From assembly GCA_029532415.1 (NCBI GenBank), contig JAQOTA010000047.1:2604001-2668000 (forward strand): a stretch of 64,000 nt of DNA, written 5' to 3'. Positions 24,539-35,107 of the stretch are shown here, piece by piece. The notes below the pieces were generated by a model. It worked only from the letters and a program-made list of their open reading frames with translations. It was not told the origin of the DNA and made no database searches. Numbering within the stretch: position 1 is the stretch's first letter; every line of letters starts with the position of its first letter. The stretch comes from Marasmius tenuissimus. Its lineage: Eukaryota; Basidiomycota; Agaricomycetes; Agaricales; Marasmiaceae. The position numbers were made by a program, and so were the translations under genes.

Positions 24539-25625
24539 ATGCCTCGTACCCCTCGTCCTGCTATCTCGAAACGCGCCCTTCGCAAGTCTAAACCCAGGGT
24601 ACAACTGATTCCGAACCCCAATTTCAACATCACAACTCGAGCTCAGCTGAAGAAAGGCCAACGTAAAAGTCCCAACATCACATCAGTTCACGATGGCCGA
24701 CTGTGCAAGATTCCATAGTAAGTTTCCCTCTTTTAACCAGGTGTGTTTACGAATACTTATCGCTATTTTCTAGCCCTCTGGAGAATCGACAAATGATGTC
24801 CGCCAAGGGCGCTCGATTCCTCCTGGCACCTTGTATGAGGTGCTTGCATCGTGACCCTGTGTCGCATTTCGAGGTCCCCGTCCCGAAAGACACCACAAGG
24901 AAAGCCAGTGTTTGGGCGGGGAAACAGATTGCGGTTTGTGCGAAGGGAAAGGAACATGGGTGTGGGTTTTTTGGTATGTGTCAATCACCTCAATTCACGC
25001 ACGACTGGATTGACTTTTATTCCACAGTATGTTTTGATACTATCCGCGACAGAGGGCCACTGGTTGTCAAGACCAACGACTACAGTTTGTTTCCGGGAGG
25101 AGTTCACGCCGATGACGATGTGATGGTCCAGGATGGACTCATTCACTACGACCCCTCGGGGCGCTTCGCTCACATCGAGATGTCTGATGCGGACGCTGAC
25201 GGAGGTGAGTGCAACCTTGAGTTGAGATTTAGCTTGAAAACTAACCGTGATTTTAGATGATGACCCGGACTATCAGGCTCCCGCCCCAGTTTCCGAGCCT
25301 GCCAAGCCCGTTGCTACCTCTTCTTCAGATCCCGAAGTCATTGGTATGTATTTCTTTTCTACTGACATGCTGCGTGTTGCTCAAGACTTTATTTCAGACC
25401 TCACGAAGGCTAGGGACTGCAAGTTCTGCCACCGTCTCAAGGTTCCAGGTGTTCGTCATGCCTGCAAGGTCAGTAACAAGGGTACTATTGGTAGGTTTTC
25501 CGATTTTTTGGGCGTCTCGTAGCTCATGAAAATCTCTAGATATTGACAAGTGTCCCGATTGTGATGTTTGCGGCTCTATTGAGCTCCCCAACGAGGTTCA
25601 TGTTTGTTACATTCGTGACGACTAG
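24539..25625 (+). CDS. Cys-rich putative zinc-binding protein carried by the MULE, 273 aa
   Basis: Six exons join in one frame: 24,539-24,717, 24,774-24,973, 25,028-25,204, 25,257-25,343, 25,398-25,490 and 25,540-25,625. The introns are 49-56 bp with GT-AG ends, and the product is 273 aa. The N-terminus is basic (MPRTPRPAISKRALRKSKPR). CxxC pairs follow near residues 78-81 (CMRC), then a Cys-rich C-terminus with CKFC and a CPDCDVC cluster plus further Cys and His. The two halves are linked by an acidic and then Pro/Ser-rich stretch. The pattern suggests two or three zinc-binding modules, perhaps for DNA or protein binding. I do not recognise the family. It lies at the left end of the MULE and converges on the next gene with a 214-bp gap. 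A role as an accessory transposition protein is a guess. Confidence 0.7.
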
Positions 25626-25839
25626 ACACTGCTTTCTGTTTTTTGCTACGATTGATGTTTTCGTGTTTGTGATTCCTACTGTCTTTACTGAGTCTTGCCC
25701 ACACAAGTTGTAACAGAAAAGAATTGTACTATTAGATTGTCCGTGAATATGAAACGTGTTTCGGGTACTCAAGTTTACAAGTATGAGGAATGTGAGAGAC
25801 AAGTACACGTGTTTGAACAAGAAAGAATAAATAAGCGTG

Positions 25840-27619
25840 CTAGTCGAGTATTTCTACCAACCAATCACCAGCTGGTAGCGGACTGTACGGCGCTTTCTCT
25901 CCACCACTCGTAATCTTCTTCCAGCCCTCGCTCCGCTTGATGGTCCTTTTCGCCTCACACTTCTGGCACCGTAAGTCCACCCTGTGCTCACCCTTAAGAA
26001 CACGACACTCGACGCCAGTCCATGGTTTGAGAATACCGCAATCGGGGTACTGTTGCGAGAGATTATCAGGGAATCCAAACGGACTATAGACTGGATGATG
26101 CCAAATGTAACGTTCTTTCGTGGTAGGCCTCCCATCTTTTGCCGGTCGCATCCAAACTATCCCGGTATGGCTCCCGAGAGTAGCATGATCAGGAAGGATG
26201 GAATGCGTGTAGAGCTCCTTACCATGGATGAAGAACATTTCCAGGCATTGGCGCAAAAATACACCGGTGAAAAGAGGTTGAAGATCCCGTCCTGAGAACC
26301 CAAGGACGTGATTGAACTCTATACTGTAGTAATGAAACGCAAGTCAGAACAGCATAGGGATATTTCGAGAGACTCACTCGTTGACAAAGCTCAGGACTTG
26401 ATCACGGAGGTTCTTCTTCAACCAGAATCCTCCACATGCCAGTACAAATAACTGGCTGGACCCTCCCCGCGCACGAAGTTGAACGCGAAGTGGTTCAGGA
26501 AACAGGCATTCCATGAGCTGCAGACTATTAGAGCACATAGATTCTGTGAATGAACGGAAAACTTACTTCATTGAATTCGACAGCACCTCCGTTTCCAATT
26601 TCGGAGTGAAAGGTACCGTTCACCGGGTCGGTATGAGTTGAGACAAAAAGCGCAATCTTCGTAACTCTTGATTAACTTGGGTGAGTGCAAGCTGGAAATA
26701 TAAAGAGGAAAGCGTACCGTCGGAGTAGTCCGCTGGACAAATGGTTGGCAAGATCCTCCATGATAGTAACATGCGGGGGAATATTGTCTTCAGGAGATGG
26801 AAAGTTGAAAGGTACTTGTACCATAGCAAGATCTCCCGATGTCCAGTCTTTGATGGGTAAAGTCACGCTAGTTATGAGGCTCGGTTTGACTAACCCGTCG
26901 TTCAGATAGACATTGAGGATAAGAATCGGGTCGGGAGTGTATTCATTCCCTGCATGTCGATAGGTACCTCGTGGTTTGAGCACGAGTGTGTCCTTTCGAA
27001 GGGAAAAGCCCTGTGAAAACGACATCAGAAGGTAAGCTAAAATTTGAATAGACAAAAGTACTTACGGTGTAATTGCGAAGGGGATATTCTCGAAGGTGGC
27101 ATCGAGGGCACCGGAACATTCCTCCACTGAGGTGCTTGTCCACAACATCATTCCCAAGGCATTCTTTACAAACAACACCGGCGCACGAGTCACAGCATAC
27201 CAGCTCACCGCCATTGGAGCATACCCCGCAGTACTACTTACAGTGAGTACAAATTTACAAAGACATAGCCTTCACGTACCTCAACATGCGAAGTTGGGTT
27301 TTCATTCTTATCAATGAACCTTTGGTCCGTGTAGATCCCTACACCGCTTTCCAGATGGAAGCACGCCTCAAAGCCTAGTATACCATCCAATGGCTCAAGT
27401 CAAGCACCACTCCATGAGCTCTTACTAGGCTTCCCTCGAGGTTTTTTCAACGCATTTTCAACGCGTTTTGTAGCTTTCTTGACGGTTTCTACAGCCTTGA
27501 CTGCAAGTGATTTGGTAGGAGCGGGAGCTCCAGTGGTCTTCTTGGCATTGAACTTGGTTCTGGGCTATGTAGGTAGGTGAGTACATGGTTTGGAAATAGT
27601 ACCTGGTAATACTGACCAT
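25840..27619 (-). CDS. PHD-like finger protein with a caspase-like (His/Cys) domain, about 473 aa, MULE cargo
   Basis: Eight exons join in one frame: 27,619-27,617, 27,564-27,426, 27,374-27,280, 27,233-27,066, 27,010-26,718, 26,666-26,567, 26,517-26,378 and 26,323-25,840. All introns are GT-AG and 46-55 bp. The N-terminus is Lys-rich. Residues about 80-125 form a PHD/ADD-like finger: CGVC, SNGGELVCCDSC, CKEC, then CPRC. Residues about 234-345 read as alternating beta strands and helices. A His lies in 'STHTD' (H244) and a Cys in 'LFVLACGG' (C294), 50 residues apart, followed by 'VLGFSGRDLQPLFTG'. That spacing and order resemble the His/Cys dyad of caspase/CHAT-type proteases. A CQKC pair is near the C-terminus. 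The first in-frame ATG is used, but an upstream exon could exist, since the frame stays open to about 27,730. The finger is clear, and the protease fold is my inference. A 2-oxoglutarate oxygenase reading of 'HTD' was considered less likely. Confidence 0.65.
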
Positions 27620-27762
27620 TTTCTGAGGTGGTGGTTCTGGTTCAAGAGTGGCGACACGCGTTTTCGACGTGTGAATTCTTCCGCGCGTTCGATCACGTGA
27701 CACCGTGTTTAAATTCGGACCGAGGGAAAATTTGACCCTTGCTCTCTACTTCCATGTTCTAT

Positions 27763-28075
27763 GGCGGCAAACCAACGCATACGTTTGTGGACAGTTCCGT
27801 GCAACATCCACCTCTGTTTATGGAAGTAGTAGAGCCGCCGATTGGGTCTCAGCTTGCAGCGAAAAAACCCGTGCATTTGCAGATGGTTCCATGCAACCTC
27901 TGCCTCTGCTATGACCCTAATCCCCGAGGCCCCAGTAGCGAAAAAACTCGTACGTTTGTGAGTAGTCCCATGCGACGCCCACCTCTACTGGGGCTTTGGC
28001 CAGGTAACGTTTGGCGGCAAAAAAACGCGTCCGTTTGCAGGATGTTCCATGCAACTCCTTCCTCCGCCCCACGTA
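27763..28075 (+). repeat. four diverged tandem repeats of about 75-95 bp
   Basis: Units begin near 27,763, 27,856, 27,936 and 28,011. Each reads roughly G(Y)GGCRAAAAAAC, followed by a CGTTTG word and then GTTCCATGCAAC-like and CCTCYG words. Similarity fades between the units. They sit between the PHD-like gene and the captured gene fragments. They may be internal MULE repeats or an old minisatellite. An open frame across them (27,739-28,083) is a by-product. Confidence 0.55.
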
Positions 28076-29261
28076 ACCTGTGATTTGGATAATCTGTTCA
28101 GCTCGGGGAATGCTTCTGCCCCGATAGGAGCTACCCCGAGCCGATCTTTAACGTGTTTTTCTCCTTTTCAGGTCGCTGTACTAGCAGATAGCGAGAAACT
28201 GAAGTGGAAACCCCGACCTTGGCGGATGAAACAAAAGTTTCTCGCGTCTGGACCCTCTATCGCGGTAGCACCCTTTTTCTGTGTGCTCAAGGTATGTAAC
28301 TCGGAACCAATGCCCATTCACCACTTGTACTGACGCATGTATAGGTCCAAGTTTATTTTAGTGGGCTCGGAACGCACCCAACACGTCTGAGGGTGTGTTC
28401 ACCCGTGACTGACCCATGCTGTGAGAGTAAGAACTCCCTCAAGTTGGCTCTTTAGTCTCTGTTCAGTTTGAAGAGAACGAGGACCTGGAATGGAGACCGG
28501 GATCCCAGAGTGAAGGGTTCTCGCGTCCCAGCCCTTCATTACGGTTCTCCTCCAAGTATGTTGTTCAGAATGTGATATTGCTCAACTAGCAGACTACTAC
28601 CCATGCTAACCTTGCCTTCTAGGCCTTCAAAATCCCAAGATCTCGCTTTTTGGGTACGATATCTGTACACAATCCAAGGCCCGCTGATATTTCAGTCTTC
28701 TTTCCAGCAGGTTTAGGCGCAGGATTGCCCGTCCGACTTCACATTCTCGCGTCACTCTTATAACACTCGAAGTTGGTTCCAAGAAAAAACTAGATCCAGC
28801 CGTCGTTGTTGGTCTCGGTGACGGTACCCCGTCGATCCTGGAAATGATGTTGGTGTCGATGCCAACGGTGTCAACAGAGCCAGTGCTAGCCTGGCTTTCA
28901 TGAACTCGTGCGTATTTGCCACGAGTTTTGCCTTGTGTTCCGTTCTAATTGACGAAATGATAGCGCCTGGGAATTACCTTCTTGGCCGGAACCCTGTGCC
29001 CTGACCGACGTTGCGCAACGTGGTCTCCTTCCTCTGCCCAATTCTATCCACCATTCACCGGTTGGCAAAGTTCTGAGCTGCTGGCGAGGGCTGGTGGCCG
29101 GGGCTAACGACATCAACTCGACAGAGAGGTTGCTGAGTTGAGGGAGGTAGCGGCTAACATGGTCAGTTGTTTTCCTTTCTTTTTCTTTTGTCACCCGCGT
29201 ACCTGTCAAGTGGGAACTGGAAGCATTCACGACGGGCTGATTATGACGACCCCCGGCACCT
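28076..29261. other. unassigned degenerate coding-like DNA inside the MULE
   Basis: Several short exon-like pieces with plausible GT-AG borders occur, for example ending near 28,289 and 28,556. The pieces at 28,190-28,290 and 28,470-28,560 may be related to each other. I could not match them to a family. By position they are probably further captured host fragments on the plus strand. Confidence 0.35.
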
Positions 29262-29508
29262 TACCGAAACGAGTTGTTTGAGAATACGATCCCTGAAATT
29301 CAACGTACGAATTTGGCGAATACGATGTTACAGCCCAATTCTTTCGGCGTTAAAAACCTATAAGAACCTACTAGAGTTTGATTTTGTGGATCCCCCGCCT
29401 CAGGTACGTTACCCTCATCACCCTTCTCCCCCCGATCTTTGTCGTGTTACTTATCGTCTTGTGCAGAAAAGTGACTCGTTGCAAGAGGAAGCCCTTCTGC
29501 GATACTAA
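29262..29508 (+). pseudogene. captured fragment of a DEAH-box RNA helicase gene
   Basis: One frame reads '[18 protein letters not shown]' and, after a break, the next frame reads 'NLLEFDFVDPPPQ', then 'DSLQEEALLRY' after an intron at 29,404-29,466. This is the conserved '[11 protein letters not shown]...FDFxDPPP...LxxALxxLY' segment that follows the helicase core of Prp2/Prp16/Prp22/Prp43-type splicing helicases. The frame breaks at a 10-bp near-duplication (AACCTATAAG / AACCTACTAG) around 29,350. Only this short piece is present and the host intron is retained, which points to capture at DNA level. Confidence 0.7.
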
Positions 29509-29838
29509 CGGGAACGGGACAAGGGTCGAAAGACAGTATACCCGGTTTACATGGTACGCTTCGCCAGCGTTATATGGGAGGGACTGTTCTCTGATTGTCT
29601 GTTCTTTTCTTAGCTTGCACTCGTACAATGGAAGAACAACTTGTTTGTTCCTATTCAACAAAAGCACACTAAGCTCGCCAGTGCCATTCTTCGCCTCATC
29701 AAGCAACAACGTAATGGAGAGACTCGTGAAGAAGGTCGTCGACTCATTCGTATCCTTGGGTCTCGATGGTTCTAATACGAACAAAGCATGTCTCGACGTT
29801 TACAAGGAACATTTCGTCGACACATTTGTCGACAACCT
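29509..29838 (+). pseudogene. captured fragment of a cullin gene
   Basis: Immediately after the helicase piece the sequence reads 'RERDKGRKTVYPVYM'. After an intron at 29,554-29,613 it reads 'LALVQWKNNLFVPIQQ' and 'AILRLIKQQRNGE', and in the next frame 'LVKKVVDSFVSLGLD' and 'LDVYKEHF'. This matches the N-terminal cullin-repeat region of Cul1/Cdc53-like ubiquitin-ligase scaffolds. A deletion of about 10 bases near 29,723 (where cullins have an 'ID/NxxL' linker) shifts the frame. The intron position is kept, so capture was from genomic DNA. It has no ROC1-binding or neddylation domain and cannot act as a cullin. Confidence 0.8.
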
Positions 29839-30067
29839 CGACCTATTGATCTTGTATCACAAATCACTGCCGTACATACACATCCTCGTGCTTCCCTCAG
29901 TTGCGATGCTGTACCGGGAGCTGCGAATTTTGGTCTTGGTCACTATGCTCTCGGCCGTTCGCAGTTGCTCATCGTCAACACCCACTCGCCACCACCTTCT
30001 GCTGTGTTTGGGGCAGACTGATGGACCTGAGGCTGTGGCGAATGAGGTCACACCTCCAACGAAGAAG

Positions 30068-30520
30068 AAGGGCTTCACGGAGGGGATTACTGGCGGTGTC
30101 AAGGTTTGTCTTATCTGGTCCTTGATTGGGTAGCTTGGTACTGACGTATGGCGATGCAGGATACAATCCCCGGCGAGCACCAGGACAAGGCAAAAGCTCA
30201 TTACTCTCGTAGTAAAGAGTTTATCATCGAAGAGTACTTCCCCGAGTCGAGGAGAGATCAATGGATCGCACGTGGTTAGAAGGTACGTTCTTCTGTATCC
30301 CGCCCTCCAATTGTTCCAGATCTCAGCAAACGATTTACAGGCCATCATCGAATGCCGGAAACGCCCCCAAGAACCCCTCGAATGTCATCAAAGAATACGC
30401 CCCCCCCCCCACGGTCGATCCTCCTCCCAAACCCAACTAGACAACTCCGAACCGGCGCCCCTTCCTCCTTGAACATGTCTTTGCATCAACTCAAAGTCAT
30501 CCGCGAACGCTTCGCTTAGT
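30068..30520 (+). pseudogene. captured fragment of a DUF5923-family gene
   Basis: Three exon pieces read 'GFTEGITGGVK', then 'DTIPGEHQDKAKAHYSRSKE' and 'FIIEEYFPESRRDQWIARG', then 'AIIECRK'. Introns lie at 30,104-30,159 and 30,283-30,340. The wording fits the fungal DUF5923 proteins (pattern 'IPxEHxD...EEYFPEERRDQxIxRxKKxIIECQ'). A TAG at 30,277 ends the frame, and a C11 tract near 30,400 lies in the third piece. 'LHQLKVIRERFA' near 30,483-30,518 may be a further part. I infer a third host gene sampled by the MULE. Transcription from the element is possible but unproven. Confidence 0.6.
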
Positions 30521-30814
30521 CGGATGACTGAACACAACGTTCTGTGTTGATGGTTCGGAGTGGCTTGAGAAACACATCATTGCGCATCTCATAGACGCGC
30601 TAGCCTCAAGGTATGTTTGATGTTTGTGTTTGTTTGTTGTTTTTGGATGCTTACCGCTTTGTTGTTGTAGAGTAGCTTTGACGTTGGTGAAGTGGTCCTT
30701 GTGGGCCGGGTCGAATGGTAAGCCTGTTTATATTCTACGTTCGCACTTTTCGTTGTGGTACTTCGATTTAGTAGACAGCATGTATATACCTATGTACTGT
30801 GAATATATTAACTT

Positions 30815-33800
30815 TCATGGCATGTACATGTTTGAGTTATGTCGGTGTTGTCTGTTCTCCGGGGAAGGGGGGCGTAAGGATGGATTGTGAGTGTGTCTAC
30901 GTCTCGTAACGGGTGCTGTGGGCTCGGGAGTAGAGGTGGAAGGAATGGCGGTGGGTTGATCGCACATGAGAGCGGAAACCGAGAGATCTTTGCTCCCCCG
31001 GAGGGGAACAGAGAGCGACTCAAGGCCGTCTACTATTCGGCTCATGAGAATCTTGAACTCATCAACATCATCGTCTCCTCTATATGTTGTTTGCGAGCCC
31101 GGGATATCAGCCAACTCAGACACGTTGGTGAGTAGACCGTGCAATCGAGGGAGCAGATGAGTTACTTCGTGCTTGATTCGGCTCGAAAGCTGTTGTCGGA
31201 TGGCCTCAACCTGCGTTTCAGCTGTGGTAATAATGGTCGGCAAGTCCTATGGGTAGAATTGGACATTATATCTCAGACAACAACGCCATGAGGACTTACA
31301 GCCTGTTCTTCCGAGGAGTCTGACTCGAAGCCGCCGAGTTCCTGTGGTTCTACTAAACAGTCAGCACCATCACTGCCATCCAGGTTATCGGATTCATCGA
31401 GATAAAGGGTTGTTGAGTCGTTTGCCATGCTCTGAGCCTGAGCAACGATCATAGGAAGTTGTTTCGCAGTGTCAAGATCGACAGTTGGCGTTGGATGGGA
31501 AAAGTCGCAAGGTTTCGAGTCTTCAAGAGATGACAGATAGTAGAATGCAGGCTGTTCAAGTCCTTGTGCAATCCAAGAGTCGACAAGAATCCACAAAGCT
31601 CGTAAATGCTTACAAGCACCTCCTCTTGACTGAAAGTCAGGGCAAGAGCACTCTCCAGCTCCCGCCCGTGATAGAAACACGGAATACGTTGTCCCCATAG
31701 CTGAAAGCTTGGAGGATAGACATGTGGCCTGAAACGTGTTGGTATCTGCTCTCCCAACAGAGATTCGCTGTAGCTGAACAATGAGACCCGCCTCCCGGTC
31801 TCTCGTGGCATTAGCTTCCCACCAGCATCGTTTTGAGGCAGCCTTGCGTGCAGTAGCTCTATCAGCTTGTGCTTGCTGATGCAGCTCCAGAAGGTTAGCT
31901 CCGCCAGAACAATGTGAGAATCGGCTTGTAAGCCACTGAGAGTATGATTTCCTGACGCTGTATGAGCTGTATATTGCGGGAAGGATTTTGGTAACAAGAA
32001 TGTGGATGAGAAAATCGAAACGAAGCCGGTGACCCGAGTGCATCCAGCCTTTGATATGTTTCTTCTTGAGAATGTTGTTGAATGATTCGAGATGGTTTGT
32101 TGTTGGAACAACACCATCAACATGAACACCCATTCTGGCAGCCGCTGCGATTCGACCCCATTCCGACCACGATCTCCACATCTCGAGACTCATCCAGTTT
32201 GCATTAAGATACTTGATGTGGTTGAGCGCTGAGGTAGCGGCTGATTTGGCTGAGGGATTGGATAATAGGGACGAGAGATGGAGCTGAACTTTGTTAACAA
32301 GGTCAACAGCAGTGTGATGCTCGGTGGTCGTTATAAGTCTAGCTTTGGTTCAGCAATGGGATCGAGTCGTAGATTGCAAGGAACTTACTGGGTCTCCAGT
32401 GAGCGTAGCTGATCACGTATGGTCTCTTTCCAGAAGGTGGCGTCTCCGACTGGTGCTGTTCCCTCCTTTCTTCCCGAGCCTAGCGCCTTCCGGTGATTCG
32501 TCCAACACTGGCGAAGATGAAACTTGCAAAGAAGTAACAAGATTGAGGGCCATACTCGAAGCAGTGCACCTTGTTCCTTCGTATCGGTATCGGTAATAGC
32601 AGAATGAGGAATGAATGATTGAGCAGGACGAAGCTTTTCTAAATGAAGACGCCAGTGGAGTAGAAGTTTTCGTAGGATCTCAGTGTTGTATCCCGCATGA
32701 GAAGCCTTGTTTCCAGTGGGCGCTGAAAATAGGAAAAGGGCGACAGGCAAGCCCTTCTTCTCCTCGTCTACACCAAGTGCAATGAAGAGCAACAAGCGAG
32801 ACGTGCAGACTCCAAAAGTTCCGTCAAGAACGAGCTGGTTTTGATGGATGTGCTTCCACGCGTGCTCGTCCATTTGCTTTGTTGAGACGCACACTTCAAA
32901 GCGCTCATCTGCGGAGGCTCGGGCAGAATAATGAAAGATTGCATTAGCGAGTTCTGGTTGGTATCGAGGAGAGGAGGGGTCCAACCAATCGTCGACATTG
33001 TACTGGGGGGGCATTCGAATGTCGACACCAATTGAGCGGCTGAATTTTCGGTATAGAGTGTTATGGTCGGGAGTACGGAACAGGTAACGGGTGTTCTGAG
33101 TTGACGGGTCGAGATTCTGCATTCCACGATATTCCTTACGTTCAATCATTGCACAATTCATCTCCTGGATTGAAGTGAGACTGAGGTGGTCATAAGTTTT
33201 GGCTCGAGAGGAAATGTATTAAAACCTATTACCTTGCGCCATTGCTGAGCTGCGTTAAGGCGACCTCGTATACATGCTCATGCAATGGTATCTGGGGTAC
33301 ACGTTCCAGAACGGCGGCTGAACATTCTTTGTTGTGCTCAAAATACCCGGAAACTCGGGAAACTCTGGCACTTCCAAGGCACTCAACCACTTCAACGTGC
33401 GCAAGGCACTCGGTGAATGGATAAGGTACACGTCTTACAGTACCTGTTGCTGGAAGTTTGATTTTAGAGCGAGAGGCAGAATCATAGCCACATGCACTGC
33501 AATGAACGGTCAGTAGACTTACATGATCAAGAGTCTAGGACGTACCACTGATAGATGGTTCGACGTTTGGTTTCCTTTGCAGTCGTCCAAGAATCTGAGT
33601 ACTGAATACTCCATCGACTCTCAAGAGACTGACGAGACACGATGTCTAGTCCAAGTTCTGAGAGCTTCTTAAACGCCTCTTGTTGAACCTCGGTGTCTAC
33701 TACGTCGTACTCAAACGTACACGTTTTTCCCCCGTCATAGAGCAGCTCGAGAGCTCTGTTTTGTTGTCCATTGATCTGCAGACGTTTCCGGATGGTCTTC

Positions 33801-34086
33801 ACCGGACCACACATGTAAGTATCACTTCGCGCACCCAAGTACCAATGTCTTTGAACTCACTTTCTTCCCAGACTGCGAGACTGGTTTTAGAGGAGGGAGC
33901 GAGTCTTTCGTGCTTGCCCAAGTTGTAGACCTTGCAAAAGTCCCCAGTTGGGTGGATGATTGAACTGACGGTGGCGGAACAGACTGGGTAGTTTGAGTTG
34001 AAATTCAGTAACTTAACTTGTATCTTACATACCTTTGGACAAGGCGGAGCCTGCCTTTCACTTGCACTATCATTTCTTGAGCTCAT
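30815..34086 (-). CDS. MULE transposase with SWIM zinc finger, 984 aa
   Basis: Seven exons join in one frame: 34,086-34,033, 33,983-33,861, 33,796-33,546, 33,496-33,233, 33,180-32,389, 32,338-31,300 and 31,246-30,815. There are no stops, and the product is 984 aa. Residues about 60-230 are a basic, Cys/His-containing N-terminal region (candidate DNA-binding). The DDE core starts with 'LVLDGTFG' (D350). It continues with 'FIALGVDEEKKGLPVA', 'AITDTDTKEQGAL' (D428 or D430), the CxxH-like 'CKFHLRQCW' (about 449-457) and 'TTNHLESFNNILK' (E579). A SWIM finger CSC...CKH lies at about 725-739. The last 140 residues are acidic, then Ser/Pro-rich. These are the marks of Mutator-like transposases, which cut and paste DNA and make 8-11 bp target duplications, here 9 bp. 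This is the likely mobiliser of the surrounding element. Confidence 0.88.
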
Positions 34087-34294
34087 GGTTATTCTATCAG
34101 TAGGTTAGTTCCAGTTACACGCCACATTTATGTATGTTCTTACTTGTGAAAGACTTGAGCAGAAAAGAGCTTACAAACGCTCGGGGAAGCTTTCTGAGTA
34201 TGTATCGGGTCTTTCACTGATGGTCCGACGTGAATTTCTGGATTACCGACTGAAGCGCATCGAAGGAACGGCGGAGAGGCGTGTATCATCCACA

Positions 34295-34475
34295 ACGCGT
34301 CATAAGACGCGTCGGAGACCAGAAACTAGGCAAGCATCGACCTCGACGCGTCCTCTGACGCGTCCTTTCACGTCCGGCAGCTTGAAAAGTCGATGCAAAC
34401 GGATCGATAGTGTTCCCGAGTACCCATCGATAGAATGGAACAAGCAATTGGGGAGACGTACCTCAAAAGACGCGT
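34295..34475 (+). promoter_or_regulatory. five ACGCGTC motifs upstream of the transposase gene
   Basis: ACGCGT occurs at 34,295, 34,307, 34,346, 34,358 and 34,470, each followed by C. The first four form two pairs with exactly 12-bp spacing. ACGCGT is the Mlu-I cell-cycle box bound by MBF-type regulators at G1/S in fungi. The cluster lies 210-390 bp upstream of the start codon. CGCGTC also occurs twice near the left end of the element (23,943, 23,953), so the words could instead be subterminal transposase-binding repeats. Confidence 0.5.
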
Positions 34476-35107
34476 CATCTTGATGCATTTTCCCCCAGGG
34501 AATATTCAAGAATGAGGGGTGACACCCCAACCATCGCGGTATCATCACCAAGGAAAGGAAATTCATCGATAATAGGGAGAAAGTACCGAACACCAGACTC
34601 GGCACTTGAAGAATACCAGACAGCAAGAAGATGTAGGACATGCTCGGGTGCGAGCACCATTTTTGGTGCCTTGCTTCTGGTGGATCGTCGCGCTTCAAAC
34701 TGGGTAAAGGATAGAAGGATTTTCGGGGGTAAATCACGTTCAGATTCTAGTCAAATCTATTTCTGAACAAAATGTTATTGTGAGGCACAAAATTCACGAC
34801 AATCTGGACCTACAATACACGAATTTCCAGTGTATTTATATTTCAGGTTTTCTGTGCATCTAGTATATAAGTTGAGCCTCAGAGAGCATTTCAAGCCCAC
34901 TTACCGTTGCCCATGCACCCTTTTCAGCCTCTCTGACCCTTTGTTCATCGTCCACAAGCTTTCCAACACTACTCACCCGCTGTTGCTATCCTGCGGGCAA
35001 GGGGCTCCTTCGATCATGGCGGTAGTGACGCAAGGCGCTTCCGTCCGATCAACCTGTCATCTTGCCGCTGGTAAGTCCTGGTTCTTTTTCTTTCGGGGGT
35101 TTCCGAG
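34476..35107. other. right subterminal region of the MULE, no gene seen
   Basis: Apart from a pyrimidine-rich stretch near 34,910-34,990, I see no repeat or coding signal. The frames here are short and not protein-like. Confidence 0.4.

Noticed and set aside
25840..27619. Reading the HTD motif as the HxD iron site of a TET/JBP-type oxygenase, known to associate with fungal transposons
   Set aside because: No second iron-binding His with a following Arg in the expected arrangement, whereas the Cys 50 residues on and the surrounding pattern fit a caspase-like fold better. Left as an alternative.
27739..28083. 114-codon plus-strand frame as a gene
   Set aside because: It is made of the diverged tandem repeats, with no conserved frame between units.
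30495..30529. 9-bp inverted repeat AGTCATCCG...CGGATGACT as a terminator or recombination site
   Set aside because: A single short palindrome in eukaryotic degenerate coding DNA, with nothing else to support function.
31449..32129. 226-codon frame overlapping the transposase on the same strand
   Set aside because: It is an alternative frame of the large transposase exon. The other frame carries the catalytic Glu and the SWIM finger.
34130..34483. 117-codon plus-strand frame upstream of the transposase
   Set aside because: Low-complexity Arg/Thr-rich reading created by the ACGCGTC repeats, with no homology.
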